64,000 nt of DNA from the NCBI RefSeq assembly GCF_002946835.1, contig NZ_CP026652.1, positions 4,464,001-4,528,000 on the forward strand. The letters are read 5' to 3'. Within the stretch, counting starts at the first letter, position 1. Each line of letters starts with the position of its first letter. Made by a program: the position numbers and the translations under genes. The DNA comes from Streptomyces dengpaensis. GTDB taxonomy: Bacteria > Actinomycetota > Actinomycetes > Streptomycetales > Streptomycetaceae. The notes below the pieces were generated by a model that saw only the letters and a program-made list of their open reading frames with translations, was not told the origin of the DNA and ran no database searches. Below are positions 16,428 through 24,124 of the stretch, one piece after another.

Positions 16428-16649
16428 ATGGACGCTGTTGGACGCGAGGAATTGCCGCCGAGAGTGCGGGCCGCGGTACTGCTGGCGATGGGGCGCAGCA
16501 CGGAGGAGATCGGCCCGGAGATCGGCGTCTCGGGGCGCACGGTGCGCCGCTGGAGGGCGCGGCCCGAGGTGCGGGCAGACATCCACCGCGTGCGGCTGCG
16601 GCTTCTGGATGGCGCTGTGGCGTCGCTGCGGGCGGGGGTGGGCGAGTGA
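16428..16649 (+). CDS. phBC6A51-like helix-turn-helix protein
   Basis: A 73-residue protein. The ATG is preceded by GGAGGTGGA, so this start is well supported. LLAMGRSTEEIGPEIGVSGRTVRRWRARPEVRADIHRVR is a helix-turn-helix like the phBC6A51 family, which includes small-terminase-like phage proteins. Its stop overlaps the next GTG. It begins a three-gene rightward operon that ends with the tape-measure-like gene. Confidence 0.7.
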   Translation: MDAVGREELPPRVRAAVLLAMGRSTEEIGPEIGVSGRTVRRWRARPEVRADIHRVRLRLLDGAVASLRAGVGE

Positions 16650-17017
16650 GCCAGCGTAAGGGCCGCGGACGCCACAAGGGCCGCCGGACCGCCAGCTTGG
16701 GCACCGCTCAGGCGAAGCGTACGAACATCGTTCTCGCCGAGGGCGAGCACCAGGGCATGTACTTCACCCTCTACGGACTCGACGACCAGGACGTTGCAGA
16801 GGCCCGCGCCGCGTGCGCTGCGGGCTGCCCCAACGAGGGGGCGTTCCTCGTCGTGTTCGGCCTGTTCGAGGCGTTGGGCCTGGACGCCGTGGCCTGGTGC
16901 GAGTGGCCGATGGACGAGAAGTTGGACCTGTTCGCGATGGTCGGTCTGCCGGTCAGGGTATGGCCGGGCGATATGGACTCTGACCTGGCGCGCTTGCTGA
17001 GCGGAGCGGCCTCGTGA
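16646..17017 (+). CDS. hypothetical protein preceding tape measure
   Basis: A 123-residue protein starting with GTG in the previous stop and overlapping the next start (GTGA). The N-terminus is very basic (QRKGRGRHKGRR). The rest is acidic and hydrophobic (NEGAFLVVFGLFEALGLDAVAWCEWPMDEKLDLF). The slot just before a tape-measure gene is normally held by tail-assembly chaperones, but I see neither a frameshift cassette nor chaperone similarity. Function is unknown. Confidence 0.6.
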   Translation: MSQRKGRGRHKGRRTASLGTAQAKRTNIVLAEGEHQGMYFTLYGLDDQDVAEARAACAAGCPNEGAFLVVFGLFEALGLDAVAWCEWPMDEKLDLFAMVGLPVRVWPGDMDSDLARLLSGAAS

Positions 17018-20000
17018 GCGACGACGTAACGATCACAGTCCGGGTCAACAACCAGACCGCGGCCGGATTCCGTGACGTCAACGGGAACTTGCGGGACATG
17101 CAGGGCCGGTTCGCGGCGGCGAGCAACGACGTGCAGCGGTCGGGCGCGCGGATGTCGAAGTCGATGCTCGACATCAGGGCGAGCATGCTCAGTCTTGCTC
17201 CCGCTGCCGTGCCTGTTGCTGCGTCGCTGGCTCCGATCGCCGTGCAGGCGGGCGCTGCGGGTCTCGCTATCGGCGCGTTCGGTGCGGCTTTGAAGCCACA
17301 ACTCGCCAGCTTGTCCAACGTGTCGAAGGCGCAGGACGCGTACACCGAGTCGGTCAAGAAGTACGGCGCGCATTCCAGTCAGGCAGCTCAGGCCCAGCTT
17401 GCTGCGTCGCAGACGCTGAAGGGGATGCCGGCGGCGACTCAGCGGGCGGCGGTGGCCTTTCAGCAGCTTCGCGAGGAGTCGACGGCTTGGTCGGACTCGT
17501 TGGCGAAGTTCACGATGGCGCCGGTGGAGAAGAGCTTTGCGGTGCTTGGGCAGGTGATTCCGAAGCTGACGCCCATGGTGAAGGGCGCGTCGACGGAGCT
17601 CACTCGGCTGGTGGATGTGGCGGCCGGTGGGGTCAACACGTCTGCGTTCGACACGCTGTCAAAGAAGGTCTCCGACTTCTCGAACAATGCGCTGAAGGGG
17701 GCCACCGACAAGGCGATTCACTTCATGCGGGTGTTGTCGGAGGGCAACGCGCACGGGCCGATCGCGTCGTTCTTTGAGTACGCGCGGGCGCAGGGTCCGG
17801 CGGTGAAGGAGCTGCTGTCTAACGTTGCGGAGGCGGTGTCGAACCTGTTGCAGGGTGCGGCGCAGGCGGGGCCGGGCCTGCTGACGCTGGTGAATGCGTT
17901 CGCCAAGCTGGTGGCGTCGGTGCCGGCGTCGCTGATCGCCAATCTGATGCAGGTGTATGCCGCGTTCAAGCTGATCACGTTGGCGGGTGCGGGTGTCGCC
18001 GCGGTGGGTGCGGGGCTCGCCACGCTGCAGACGCGCATCACCACCATCGCCACCGCATCCGCTGCCGCAACCACCGGAGTCGGCAGGATGCGCGCCGGGT
18101 TCGCCGCCCTCGGTACCGCGGCGAAGGCGTCGGTCGTGATCGGTGGCCTCGCGCTGCTGGCGATCGGTATCAAGAAGCTGTCGGACGAAGCGAAGGGCGC
18201 GCCGCCGGACGTCGACAAGCTCACGTCATCGCTGAAGCAGCTGGCGTCCACGGGCAAGTTCACGGGTGAGCTGAAGAAGACGTTCGGTGACGTCAACGGC
18301 CTCGTCGACAAGATCAAGCTGTTGAACAAGGAGACAGCGAAGAGCAAGGAGACCGCGTTCGGTTTCCGCATTCCCGGGCTCGACGACCTCGCCGACAAGA
18401 TTGCCGACTCGATCAACAACATGTCGAAGGGCGACAAGTCCCTTGGCGCACTGAAAGACGACTTCGCCAGCCTGGACAAGGGCATGGCCGACTTGGTGTC
18501 GAGTGGCTACGCCAAGCAGGCGGCAGTCGACTTCGACATGGTCAAGAAGGCCGCTCTGGCCGAGGGCCATTCGCTGAAGGAAGTCAACGCGCTGTTCCCG
18601 AAGTACATCGACCACGTAGCGGATGCCAAGTGGGAGCAGGAGCAGGCCACGAAGAGCATGGGCGTGTACGGCGCGCAGTCGCTGGCCGTGCAGGCGAAGC
18701 TCGACGCGCAGAAGAAGGCCGCGTCCGGGCTGACGCAGTCCATCCACGCCCTCAACTCGGTGTACCTGGAATCCCGCGGCGATGTCCGTGCGATGGAGGA
18801 GGCGATCGACGCCGCCACGGAGACGCTGAAGAAGAACGGCAAGACGCTCGACGACAACACCGACGCGGGCCGTCAGAACAACGCGGCGTTGGACGCGATT
18901 GCGTCGACCACGATGAAGGCGATGGAGGCCAAGTACGCGGAGACGGGGTCTTGGGTTGAGGCTCTGAAGGTGTACGACCGTGGCCGGAGTGCGCTCGACA
19001 AGGCCACGTTGAGCGTGTCGAAGAACAGCACCGAGGCGAAGAAGCTCGCCGATCAGATTCTGCGGACCCCGAACAAGACCGCGCTGATCAAGGGTGACAT
19101 CAAGGACCTCACGCAGAAGATCGCGGACGCCAAGGGCAAGCTGAAGAACGCGCCGTCGTCGAAGACCGCGCACATCAAGGGTGAGATCAGGGACCTGCAG
19201 CGGAAGGTTGCCGCGGCGAAGGCCGAACTGCTCGGCATCAAGGGCCGCTCGGTCACCGTGCAGGTCCGCACGGCAGGCATCGGCGCTGCAGCTGCGGCCA
19301 TCGCCGGCCTCGGCGGTATCCCGGTCCTCGCCCGCGGCGGGCGCGTGCGCGGCTACGCGGGCGGCGGGAACATCCAGCACTTCCCGAACGGCGGCTACGT
19401 ACAGGGCCCGGGCACGGCGACGAGCGACTCCGTCTATGCGACGTTCGGGTCTGGCGCGGACGCTGCGGTGTCGAACACCGAGTACGTCATCCAGTCGAAG
19501 GCTGTGCGCAAGTACGGCGTTGCCATGCTTGACGCGCTCAACGAGGGCCAGTTGAAGATTGCCCGGCTCGCCAAGGGTGGTCTGACGCAAGGAGAGAAGG
19601 ACGCCCGCGGCACCCTGCGCGGCCAGTTCGGCATCAGCACGTTCGGCCGCGCCGCCGGATACCAGCGCACCCCGTTCGAGAAGAACCTCGGCGCACCCAC
19701 CGACATCCACAGTCTCGTGTCCTCGCTGAACGAGGCCGCGGGCAACATTCGCAGGGCCACATCGGGCCGTACGGAGTCCCGGCTGCTGAGGCAACTGGAC
19801 TCCGTCGGCAAGGGCCTCATCAAGTACGAGAAGCAACTCACCTCGGTGAACAAGGCGCTGGAAGGCGCGAAGGGCAAACTCAACGACCTGAAGAGCTCCG
19901 CGTCGCAGCTGTCCAGCTCGGTGCGGTCCAACATCCTCGGCTCAGCCAACATCACCCGCGGCGCGCAGGGCGACGCCCCGCTCACGGTCGCCTCGATCAT

Positions 20001-20745
20001 GGGCTCGGCAACGGCCTCCCGGGACAAGGCGAAGGCCTTCGCCGACGCACTGAAGCAGCTGCAGAAGAAGGGCCTCGACAAGGGCCTCATCGAGGACATC
20101 GCATCGGCCGGTGTCGAGGGCGGCGGACTGGAGACCGCGGGCGCCCTGATGAGCGCCTCGTCCTCGGAGATCAAGTCTTTGAACACGCTGCGCTCGCAGA
20201 CCGCGACCTACGCGAAGCAGGCGGGCGGCACCGCATCTGACGCGGTGTACGGGGCGGCAATCAAGGCGCAGGAGGCGTACGTCAAGAACCTGACGAAGCA
20301 GCAGGACAAGCTGGAGAAGACCATGGCCAACCTCGCGAAGACCATGGAGCGGGCCATCTCCAAGGCGATCGGGAAGAAGGCCGCGGGCGGGATCGTGGGT
20401 GCGGCCGCGTCGGGCGGGGTCCGCAGCAATCTGACGTGGGTGGGCGAGCACGGCGCGGAGTTGCTGGATCTGCCGGCGGGGTCGCGGGTGTGGTCGAACC
20501 CGGACTCGCGGCGTAAGGCTGCGGCGCCGTGGGCGTCGATGCTGAACACGCCGCGCGGTGGCGGGGTACGGCGCACGGCTACTCCGGTCGGCGGCGGGCA
20601 GGGCGGCGGTGGTTGGGAGGGTCGGCCGATCGTCGTACAGATGCAGCTCGGTGGCCGCGACCTCGGCGAAGTGATCATTGACCCGCTGCGTAAGTCGATC
20701 CGGCACAGGGGCGGGAACGTCCAAGCCGCGCTCGGCTCCTACTGA
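17014..20745 (+). CDS. phage tape-measure-like protein
   Basis: A 1243-residue protein starting MSDDVTITVRVNNQTAAGFRDVNG, the usual opening of actinophage tape-measure proteins. Long helical repeats alternate with hydrophobic segments (about residues 64-95, 300-335 and 370-385). Two Gly-rich turns (GGIPVLARGGRVRGYAGGG and AAGGIVGAAASGGVRSN) are followed by VGEHGAELLDLPAGSRVWSN, the conserved tape-measure end motif. In phages the protein sets tail length and helps DNA entry. Here no capsid, portal, terminase large subunit or other tail gene is present within the element. It is therefore a lone structural gene: either a relic or a protein with a new role. Confidence 0.85.
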   Translation: MSDDVTITVRVNNQTAAGFRDVNGNLRDMQGRFAAASNDVQRSGARMSKSMLDIRASMLSLAPAAVPVAASLAPIAVQAGAAGLAIGAFGAALKPQLASLSNVSKAQDAYTESVKKYGAHSSQAAQAQLAASQTLKGMPAATQRAAVAFQQLREESTAWSDSLAKFTMAPVEKSFAVLGQVIPKLTPMVKGASTELTRLVDVAAGGVNTSAFDTLSKKVSDFSNNALKGATDKAIHFMRVLSEGNAHGPIASFFEYARAQGPAVKELLSNVAEAVSNLLQGAAQAGPGLLTLVNAFAKLVASVPASLIANLMQVYAAFKLITLAGAGVAAVGAGLATLQTRITTIATASAAATTGVGRMRAGFAALGTAAKASVVIGGLALLAIGIKKLSDEAKGAPPDVDKLTSSLKQLASTGKFTGELKKTFGDVNGLVDKIKLLNKETAKSKETAFGFRIPGLDDLADKIADSINNMSKGDKSLGALKDDFASLDKGMADLVSSGYAKQAAVDFDMVKKAALAEGHSLKEVNALFPKYIDHVADAKWEQEQATKSMGVYGAQSLAVQAKLDAQKKAASGLTQSIHALNSVYLESRGDVRAMEEAIDAATETLKKNGKTLDDNTDAGRQNNAALDAIASTTMKAMEAKYAETGSWVEALKVYDRGRSALDKATLSVSKNSTEAKKLADQILRTPNKTALIKGDIKDLTQKIADAKGKLKNAPSSKTAHIKGEIRDLQRKVAAAKAELLGIKGRSVTVQVRTAGIGAAAAAIAGLGGIPVLARGGRVRGYAGGGNIQHFPNGGYVQGPGTATSDSVYATFGSGADAAVSNTEYVIQSKAVRKYGVAMLDALNEGQLKIARLAKGGLTQGEKDARGTLRGQFGISTFGRAAGYQRTPFEKNLGAPTDIHSLVSSLNEAAGNIRRATSGRTESRLLRQLDSVGKGLIKYEKQLTSVNKALEGAKGKLNDLKSSASQLSSSVRSNILGSANITRGAQGDAPLTVASIMGSATASRDKAKAFADALKQLQKKGLDKGLIEDIASAGVEGGGLETAGALMSASSSEIKSLNTLRSQTATYAKQAGGTASDAVYGAAIKAQEAYVKNLTKQQDKLEKTMANLAKTMERAISKAIGKKAAGGIVGAAASGGVRSNLTWVGEHGAELLDLPAGSRVWSNPDSRRKAAAPWASMLNTPRGGGVRRTATPVGGGQGGGGWEGRPIVVQMQLGGRDLGEVIIDPLRKSIRHRGGNVQAALGSY

Positions 20746-21132
20746 GGCGGCAGGCGCTTCCGGGCGCCTCCGGCCCGTACAGGACCGGAGGCGCCGTGGA
20801 CCCTCCCCGTGCACGGCCGAGGCTTGTGGTGCTGATGTGGCCACCGAGCAGCGGACATGGAGCGGCCCTGGCCGGATCGGCGTCCGGTCGGGGCCTGATC
20901 CCGTGCGCCCGCGCGTGGGCCGGACGCGATCCCCGTTGGGTTCTCAGGAACCCGACGGGTCCCGTGCGCCCGCGCGTGGGCCGGACTTTTTCTTCAGGAA
21001 AAACTCGGCGTCCGCCGCGGTCCCGTCCGCCCGCGCGTGGGCCGCACCCTCCCCGACCTGCACGGGCCGCTGCCCCCAGACATGGAGCGGCCCCGGCCGG
21101 GGTTCCGGTCCGGCCGGGGCCTGTCCTGTCTG
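20746..21132. other. 387-bp non-coding region with structured repeats
   Basis: This region lies between the stops of the convergent tape-measure and cupin genes. No frame has coding character. It contains a hairpin just after the tape-measure stop (GGCGCCTCCGG...CCGGAGGCGCC around 20762-20795), then the array described separately. Expressed from the tape-measure side it would give a highly structured RNA; as DNA it could be a protein-binding array. Confidence 0.6.
20855..21121. repeat. alternating hairpin array: three 29-bp repeats at 61-bp period between two large hairpins
   Basis: Near-identical 29-bp repeats sit at 20897-20925, 20958-20986 and 21019-21047, each with the foldback GTCC...GCCC...GGGC...GGAC. 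The two 32-bp intervals differ in sequence, yet each is itself a hairpin (GGGTTC-TCAG-GAACCC and TTTTTC-TTCA-GGAAAAA). The array is flanked by direct repeats GACATGGAGCGGCCC (20855, 21079). Each opens a strong stem-loop: 20865-20895, and 21089-21121 with a perfect 12-bp stem. Repeat and interval lengths equal those of type I-E CRISPR (29+32), but no cas genes are present. Confidence 0.75.
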
Positions 21133-22029
21133 TCAGGTGGTGTACTCCAGTTCCGTCATGGCTGCCGCGCGGACAAGGGCGGACACCTCGTCCAGGTCCA
21201 GCCCGTCGAGGAAGTCCACGAGCGCCTGCCGCGTCTCGCGCAAGCGGTCGGCGAGCGCCGACCCGGTGACGTCCCGGGGCGTGATGATGCGCCGGAACTC
21301 CGGCTCCTCAATGGCGCGCTCGAGCAGCTTCTCGGCGAGCCACAGCGGAGTGCGCTCGCGGATGGCGAAGGTCAGGTGCAAGCTGGGCTCGTCGTAGGCC
21401 AGCGCGTGCGGGTTGTGGACCCATCCGCGGGGCAGCAGCAGCGTCTGTCCGGCCGTCAGGTCGATCGTCAGGTCGGGCCCGGCCGCCTCCCACTGGGGTA
21501 TGAAGTCCTCGCGCCACACCCGGAAACTCTCGTTGTACTCGCGCATCGGCGCCGTCACGGGCGGCTTCCACAACTGCCAGGTCTTGATGCCGGCCACCTG
21601 CACGATGACGGCCATCTGCTGGTCCCAGTGGTGCAGTAGCCCTTGCTCGCCCCCTGGGGTGAGGAAGGCGTGCATGTAGTTCGAGTAGCCGGTCTCGTGT
21701 TGGATGCCGCGTGAGATGCGCTGGAAGGCGGGTGTCCAGCGCTGCATGTTGCCGAAGCGGATGGTGTAGCCCTGGCCGCGTAGTCGGCGCAGCTTGGCCG
21801 GGTCGGTGCGGCCGTTCGTCAGGAACGCGGTCCGGTTGGAGGGCCCGGCCTTGATGACGGCGATCTCGTCGGGCGGCGCGCAGCCGGTGTCGATAAGTTC
21901 GTTGAAGCAGTCCAGGCTCATGGCCTCGTCTACCTCGGTCCGTCCGCGCTCGTACACGCGGGGTTCGTCTGGCCAGTCGGTCAGGAGTTCAGCTAATCCC
22001 TCCGGGGGCAGCAGCAAACTGAGCGACAT
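21133..22029 (-). CDS. JmjC/cupin-type Fe(II)/2-oxoglutarate oxygenase
   Basis: A 298-residue Cupin_4 (ribosomal-oxygenase-like) protein. The metal triad is visible as HHWD (His134-x-Asp136) and a distal His205 in LLLPRGWVH. The strand VIVQVAGIKTWQLW between them is typical of JmjC hydroxylases acting on proteins or peptides. The C-terminal 60 residues are a helical extension (EKLLERAIEEPEFRR...). The ATG behind GAGGAG is chosen; the preceding gene ends 41 bases inside this one in another frame. Together with the 191-residue and 80-residue genes upstream it may modify a small protein. Confidence 0.85.
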   Translation of the reverse strand: MSLSLLLPPEGLAELLTDWPDEPRVYERGRTEVDEAMSLDCFNELIDTGCAPPDEIAVIKAGPSNRTAFLTNGRTDPAKLRRLRGQGYTIRFGNMQRWTPAFQRISRGIQHETGYSNYMHAFLTPGGEQGLLHHWDQQMAVIVQVAGIKTWQLWKPPVTAPMREYNESFRVWREDFIPQWEAAGPDLTIDLTAGQTLLLPRGWVHNPHALAYDEPSLHLTFAIRERTPLWLAEKLLERAIEEPEFRRIITPRDVTGSALADRLRETRQALVDFLDGLDLDEVSALVRAAAMTELEYTT

Positions 22030-22564
22030 GGGGGCTCCTCGTCGTTGAGGGTTCCAGCGGGCAGGGAATGTTCGGGTGGAAGAGGTTCGGGCAGCACACG
22101 ACCGAGGCGGAGACCAGGCTGCGGGACTGGGTGTAGTGGACCCAGGTGATGTCAACGCCCCGGGGGAGCACGTCGAGGGCGTATCCGAGTTTGACGTCCA
22201 GTTCGGCGTAGGCCTGCAAGCCGTCGGACCGTTCGAAGGGCGGATTGCTGGTGTGCTGCTGCTTGAGCCATTCGACGGCGTCGGCGGCGTCCGTCCAGGT
22301 GCGGGCGCGGGCGACCTGCCCGTGTTTCATCAGCCAGTGTCCGGTCATCAGCGGGGGCACACTGCCGGTGGCGAACTCGCTGGCAGCCTCCCGGTAGCGG
22401 TTGGCATGGTCGGACTCGGGGGCAGGCTGTACAGGGTGCGGCGGCCGTCGGTTGCCTTCCCTCGCGTAGCGGTCCGGGGCGCCGATCCAGGGGCCGAAGC
22501 CGTGCCAGTGGCCGACCCAGCTCTGGCTGGTGAGCTTCGGTTGCTCGTGTGCGGTGGTGGTCAT
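21989..22564 (-). CDS. hypothetical partner protein of the cupin cassette
   Basis: A 191-residue protein with a good AAGGAG site. Notable parts are an N-terminal GHWHGFGPWIGAPDRYAREGN stretch, GHWLMKHGQVARARTWTDAADAVEWLKQQ, and a C-terminal CCPNLFHPNIPCP motif whose three cysteines and prolines suggest metal binding or a redox role. I do not recognise the family. The last 41 bases overlap the oxygenase gene out of frame, which implies coupled translation. It lies 69 bases after the DUF397-like gene. Confidence 0.7.
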   Translation of the reverse strand: MTTTAHEQPKLTSQSWVGHWHGFGPWIGAPDRYAREGNRRPPHPVQPAPESDHANRYREAASEFATGSVPPLMTGHWLMKHGQVARARTWTDAADAVEWLKQQHTSNPPFERSDGLQAYAELDVKLGYALDVLPRGVDITWVHYTQSRSLVSASVVCCPNLFHPNIPCPLEPSTTRSPHVAQFAAAPGGIS

Positions 22565-22633
22565 GAGGCTCCTTCAGGACGGGCCGCCCCGCGATGGCGG
22601 GACGGCCCGTGGTGTGCGTGGCGGGCGGTCAGC

Positions 22634-22876
22634 CTAGAGCGACAGGCCCCGGCTGCGGATCCACTCGACGGCGAACGAGTCGAGTTCCGCGCCGGTCATG
22701 CGCAGCTCGCGGCCGCGGCCCTCGGGCTTGGAGTCGGTGACGACGAATGCGTCCATCCCGGTGAGAGGAGTGGTTTCCACGCAGGTTTCGTTGTCGCCGC
22801 CGAGGTTGCCGCCGCACCACTTCCTGGCGGGGGCGTCGGCCACTGCGGGCAGTTCGTACAGGTTCGGCTTGGCCAT
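22634..22876 (-). CDS. DUF397-like small protein
   Basis: An 80-residue protein behind a strong GGAGG site. KWCGGNLGGDNETCVETTPL...FVVTDSKPEGRGRELRMTGAELDSFAVEWI follows the DUF397 pattern (CVE, RDSK, then a terminal helix), but begins with an extra MAKPNLYELPAVADAPARK leader-like stretch. In Streptomyces DUF397 proteins usually pair with Xre/Scr1 regulators. Here it heads an operon with a partner protein and a peptide-type oxygenase, so it could be the substrate. That is inference. Confidence 0.7.
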   Translation of the reverse strand: MAKPNLYELPAVADAPARKWCGGNLGGDNETCVETTPLTGMDAFVVTDSKPEGRGRELRMTGAELDSFAVEWIRSRGLSL

Positions 22877-22900
22877 GATGACCTCCAAAGGATCTGGTGA

Positions 22901-22916
22901 TCTCTTCACGAAGAGA
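22901..22916. promoter_or_regulatory. palindrome upstream of the DUF397-like gene
   Basis: TCTCTTC-AC-GAAGAGA is a perfect 7-bp inverted repeat with a two-base centre, 25 bases before the start codon of the leftward operon. The position, inside the expected promoter, suggests an operator. The nearby Xre-type protein at 24125 is a possible ligand. Confidence 0.45.
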
Positions 22917-23073
22917 CGGTCTCCGCGCCGTCGCGCTCTTGCTGTCCCGCCCGCCCTCCTGATGAGCCTGGGGTGCAGAGAGCGGGCGGGCGTTCGTACG
23001 GCGGCCGCCCCATACGAGGGCGTCAGGACGGCCGCCTTTCTCGCAGCCGGACAGGGGAGCCGGCCACGAGAGC

Positions 23074-23283
23074 TCATGCAGAGTTCGCGGCCTGGTACGC
23101 CTCCCACAACGCCTCGGCCGTCGCACACGTCGAACTGTCCACCGCGCACGTCGCGCACTCGCGGCCGTGGTCTATGTACGCCCGGTACGCGCGCTGCACT
23201 CTGCTGAACTGGCCGCTCGACGCGACCCGCTGCACGTGGCCGTAGCCGATCCCGGTGTCGACGAACTCGAAGCGGCTACTCAC
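23074..23283 (-). CDS. small Cys-containing hypothetical protein
   Basis: A 69-residue protein starting with GTG, overlapped by the previous gene's end (GTGA). ARAYIDHGRECATCAVDSSTCATAEALW holds a CATC...C cluster and resembles small conserved Streptomyces proteins found near Xre regulators. Function is unknown. It is the last gene of a three-gene leftward set before a 197-base gap that contains stem-forming GC-rich repeats. Confidence 0.55.
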   Translation of the reverse strand: MSSRFEFVDTGIGYGHVQRVASSGQFSRVQRAYRAYIDHGRECATCAVDSSTCATAEALWEAYQAANSA

Positions 23284-23480
23284 GACGACCGCCGACGGCG
23301 GTGGGGTGAACGGTGCTCACGGATCTCGATGTTGCAGTCGCTGACTTTCGAGTAGTCCCCTTCGGCTTCCGCCTTGGCCCGTTGCCGGGCCAGCGCTGCG
23401 CACACCCCACACCGTGGCCTCGGCTCCGGCCGATCCAGGGGCAGCGGCAGGTCGACGGGCTCATCCATGGTCGTCGTCAT
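23280..23480 (-). CDS. small hypothetical protein with CxxC
   Basis: A 66-residue protein: MTTTMDEPVDLPLPL, then RCGVCAALARQRAKAEAEGDYSKVSDCNIEIREH. The Cys-Gly-Val-Cys and the following amphipathic helix recur in short Streptomyces proteins next to DUF397/Xre loci. The ATG overlaps the previous gene's stop; a longer in-frame start exists but lacks a ribosome site. Function is unknown. Confidence 0.55.
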   Translation of the reverse strand: MTTTMDEPVDLPLPLDRPEPRPRCGVCAALARQRAKAEAEGDYSKVSDCNIEIREHRSPHRRRRSS

Positions 23481-24022
23481 GACCAGCGCACCGCCACCCA
23501 GGCCTGCCGCAGCTGCCGCCCGTGCGTGCACGGGGCAGTGTCATGGGCACAGCCGGGGCACTCGTCGTAGTGGGCGCAGAGCGCCTTGTACGCCTCGTCG
23601 GGCGGCTCCTTGGCCACGACCGCGGCGGCACGCGCCAGCGCATCATGGAGCTGCCCAGGATCCGTCAGAGCGTTGCTGCGGGTCGGCGGGATACGCCAGT
23701 GCGGGCCCGCCGTGCGCTGGGGACCCGGCACGGCGAGGTGCGCGGCCTCGCTGAGGACTGCGATCCTCGCTCCCTCGGGCATCTGCCAGTCCGCCGCCTG
23801 CCCGGCCGGTACGAGCCAGTACAGGGTGCCGCCGCCCGGGTCCTCGATGACGGCCCCGGTGTTCCTGCCGAGGCCGCCGAGCGCCACAAGCGCGATTTCT
23901 CTCGGGACCCGCACGGCATCCCACCACTGCCCGGCCGGGCGCAGCGACACGGTGCGGCCAACGGGCATCCATTCCAACGAGCGGCCAGCGGACGGCGCTT
24001 CCAGCGAGGACGTTTTCACCAT
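23477..24022 (-). CDS. conserved hypothetical protein divergent from Xre regulator
   Basis: A 181-residue protein. Residues 15-100 (WMPVGRTVSLRPAGQWWDAVRVPREIALVALGGLG...YWLVPAGQAADW) form a beta-rich domain I have seen only in Streptomyces proteins of this context. The C-terminus has a CAHYDECPGCAHDTAPC cysteine cluster. It heads the three-gene leftward set and diverges from the Xre-type gene, with two palindromes between. It is probably under that regulator. Function is unknown. Confidence 0.6.
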   Translation of the reverse strand: MVKTSSLEAPSAGRSLEWMPVGRTVSLRPAGQWWDAVRVPREIALVALGGLGRNTGAVIEDPGGGTLYWLVPAGQAADWQMPEGARIAVLSEAAHLAVPGPQRTAGPHWRIPPTRSNALTDPGQLHDALARAAAVVAKEPPDEAYKALCAHYDECPGCAHDTAPCTHGRQLRQAWVAVRWS

Positions 24023-24025
24023 GCA

Positions 24026-24095
24026 GTCACCATCGGGTGACGGGCCGTGTCGACTCGATACCCGGCCGGTAATCTCACGGTGGGATAACTTCCCA
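24026..24095. promoter_or_regulatory. two palindromes in the divergent Xre promoter region
   Basis: GTCACC-ATCG-GGTGAC (24026-24041) lies four bases before the leftward start. TGGGA-TAACT-TCCCA (24081-24095) sits at the predicted transcription start of the Xre-type gene, just after a possible -10 TAATCT (24070). Each is a plausible operator for autoregulation and control of the leftward genes. Confidence 0.5.
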
Positions 24096-24124
24096 TCCCG
24101 TTTGTGGATACCGGGGGCTGCGCC

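Noticed and set aside
20897..21047. A small type I-E CRISPR array
   Set aside because: The 29/32 spacing fits, but there are only three repeats, both intervals are self-complementary hairpins, the repeat departs from usual actinobacterial I-E repeats, and no cas gene is present. It is reported as a structured array instead.
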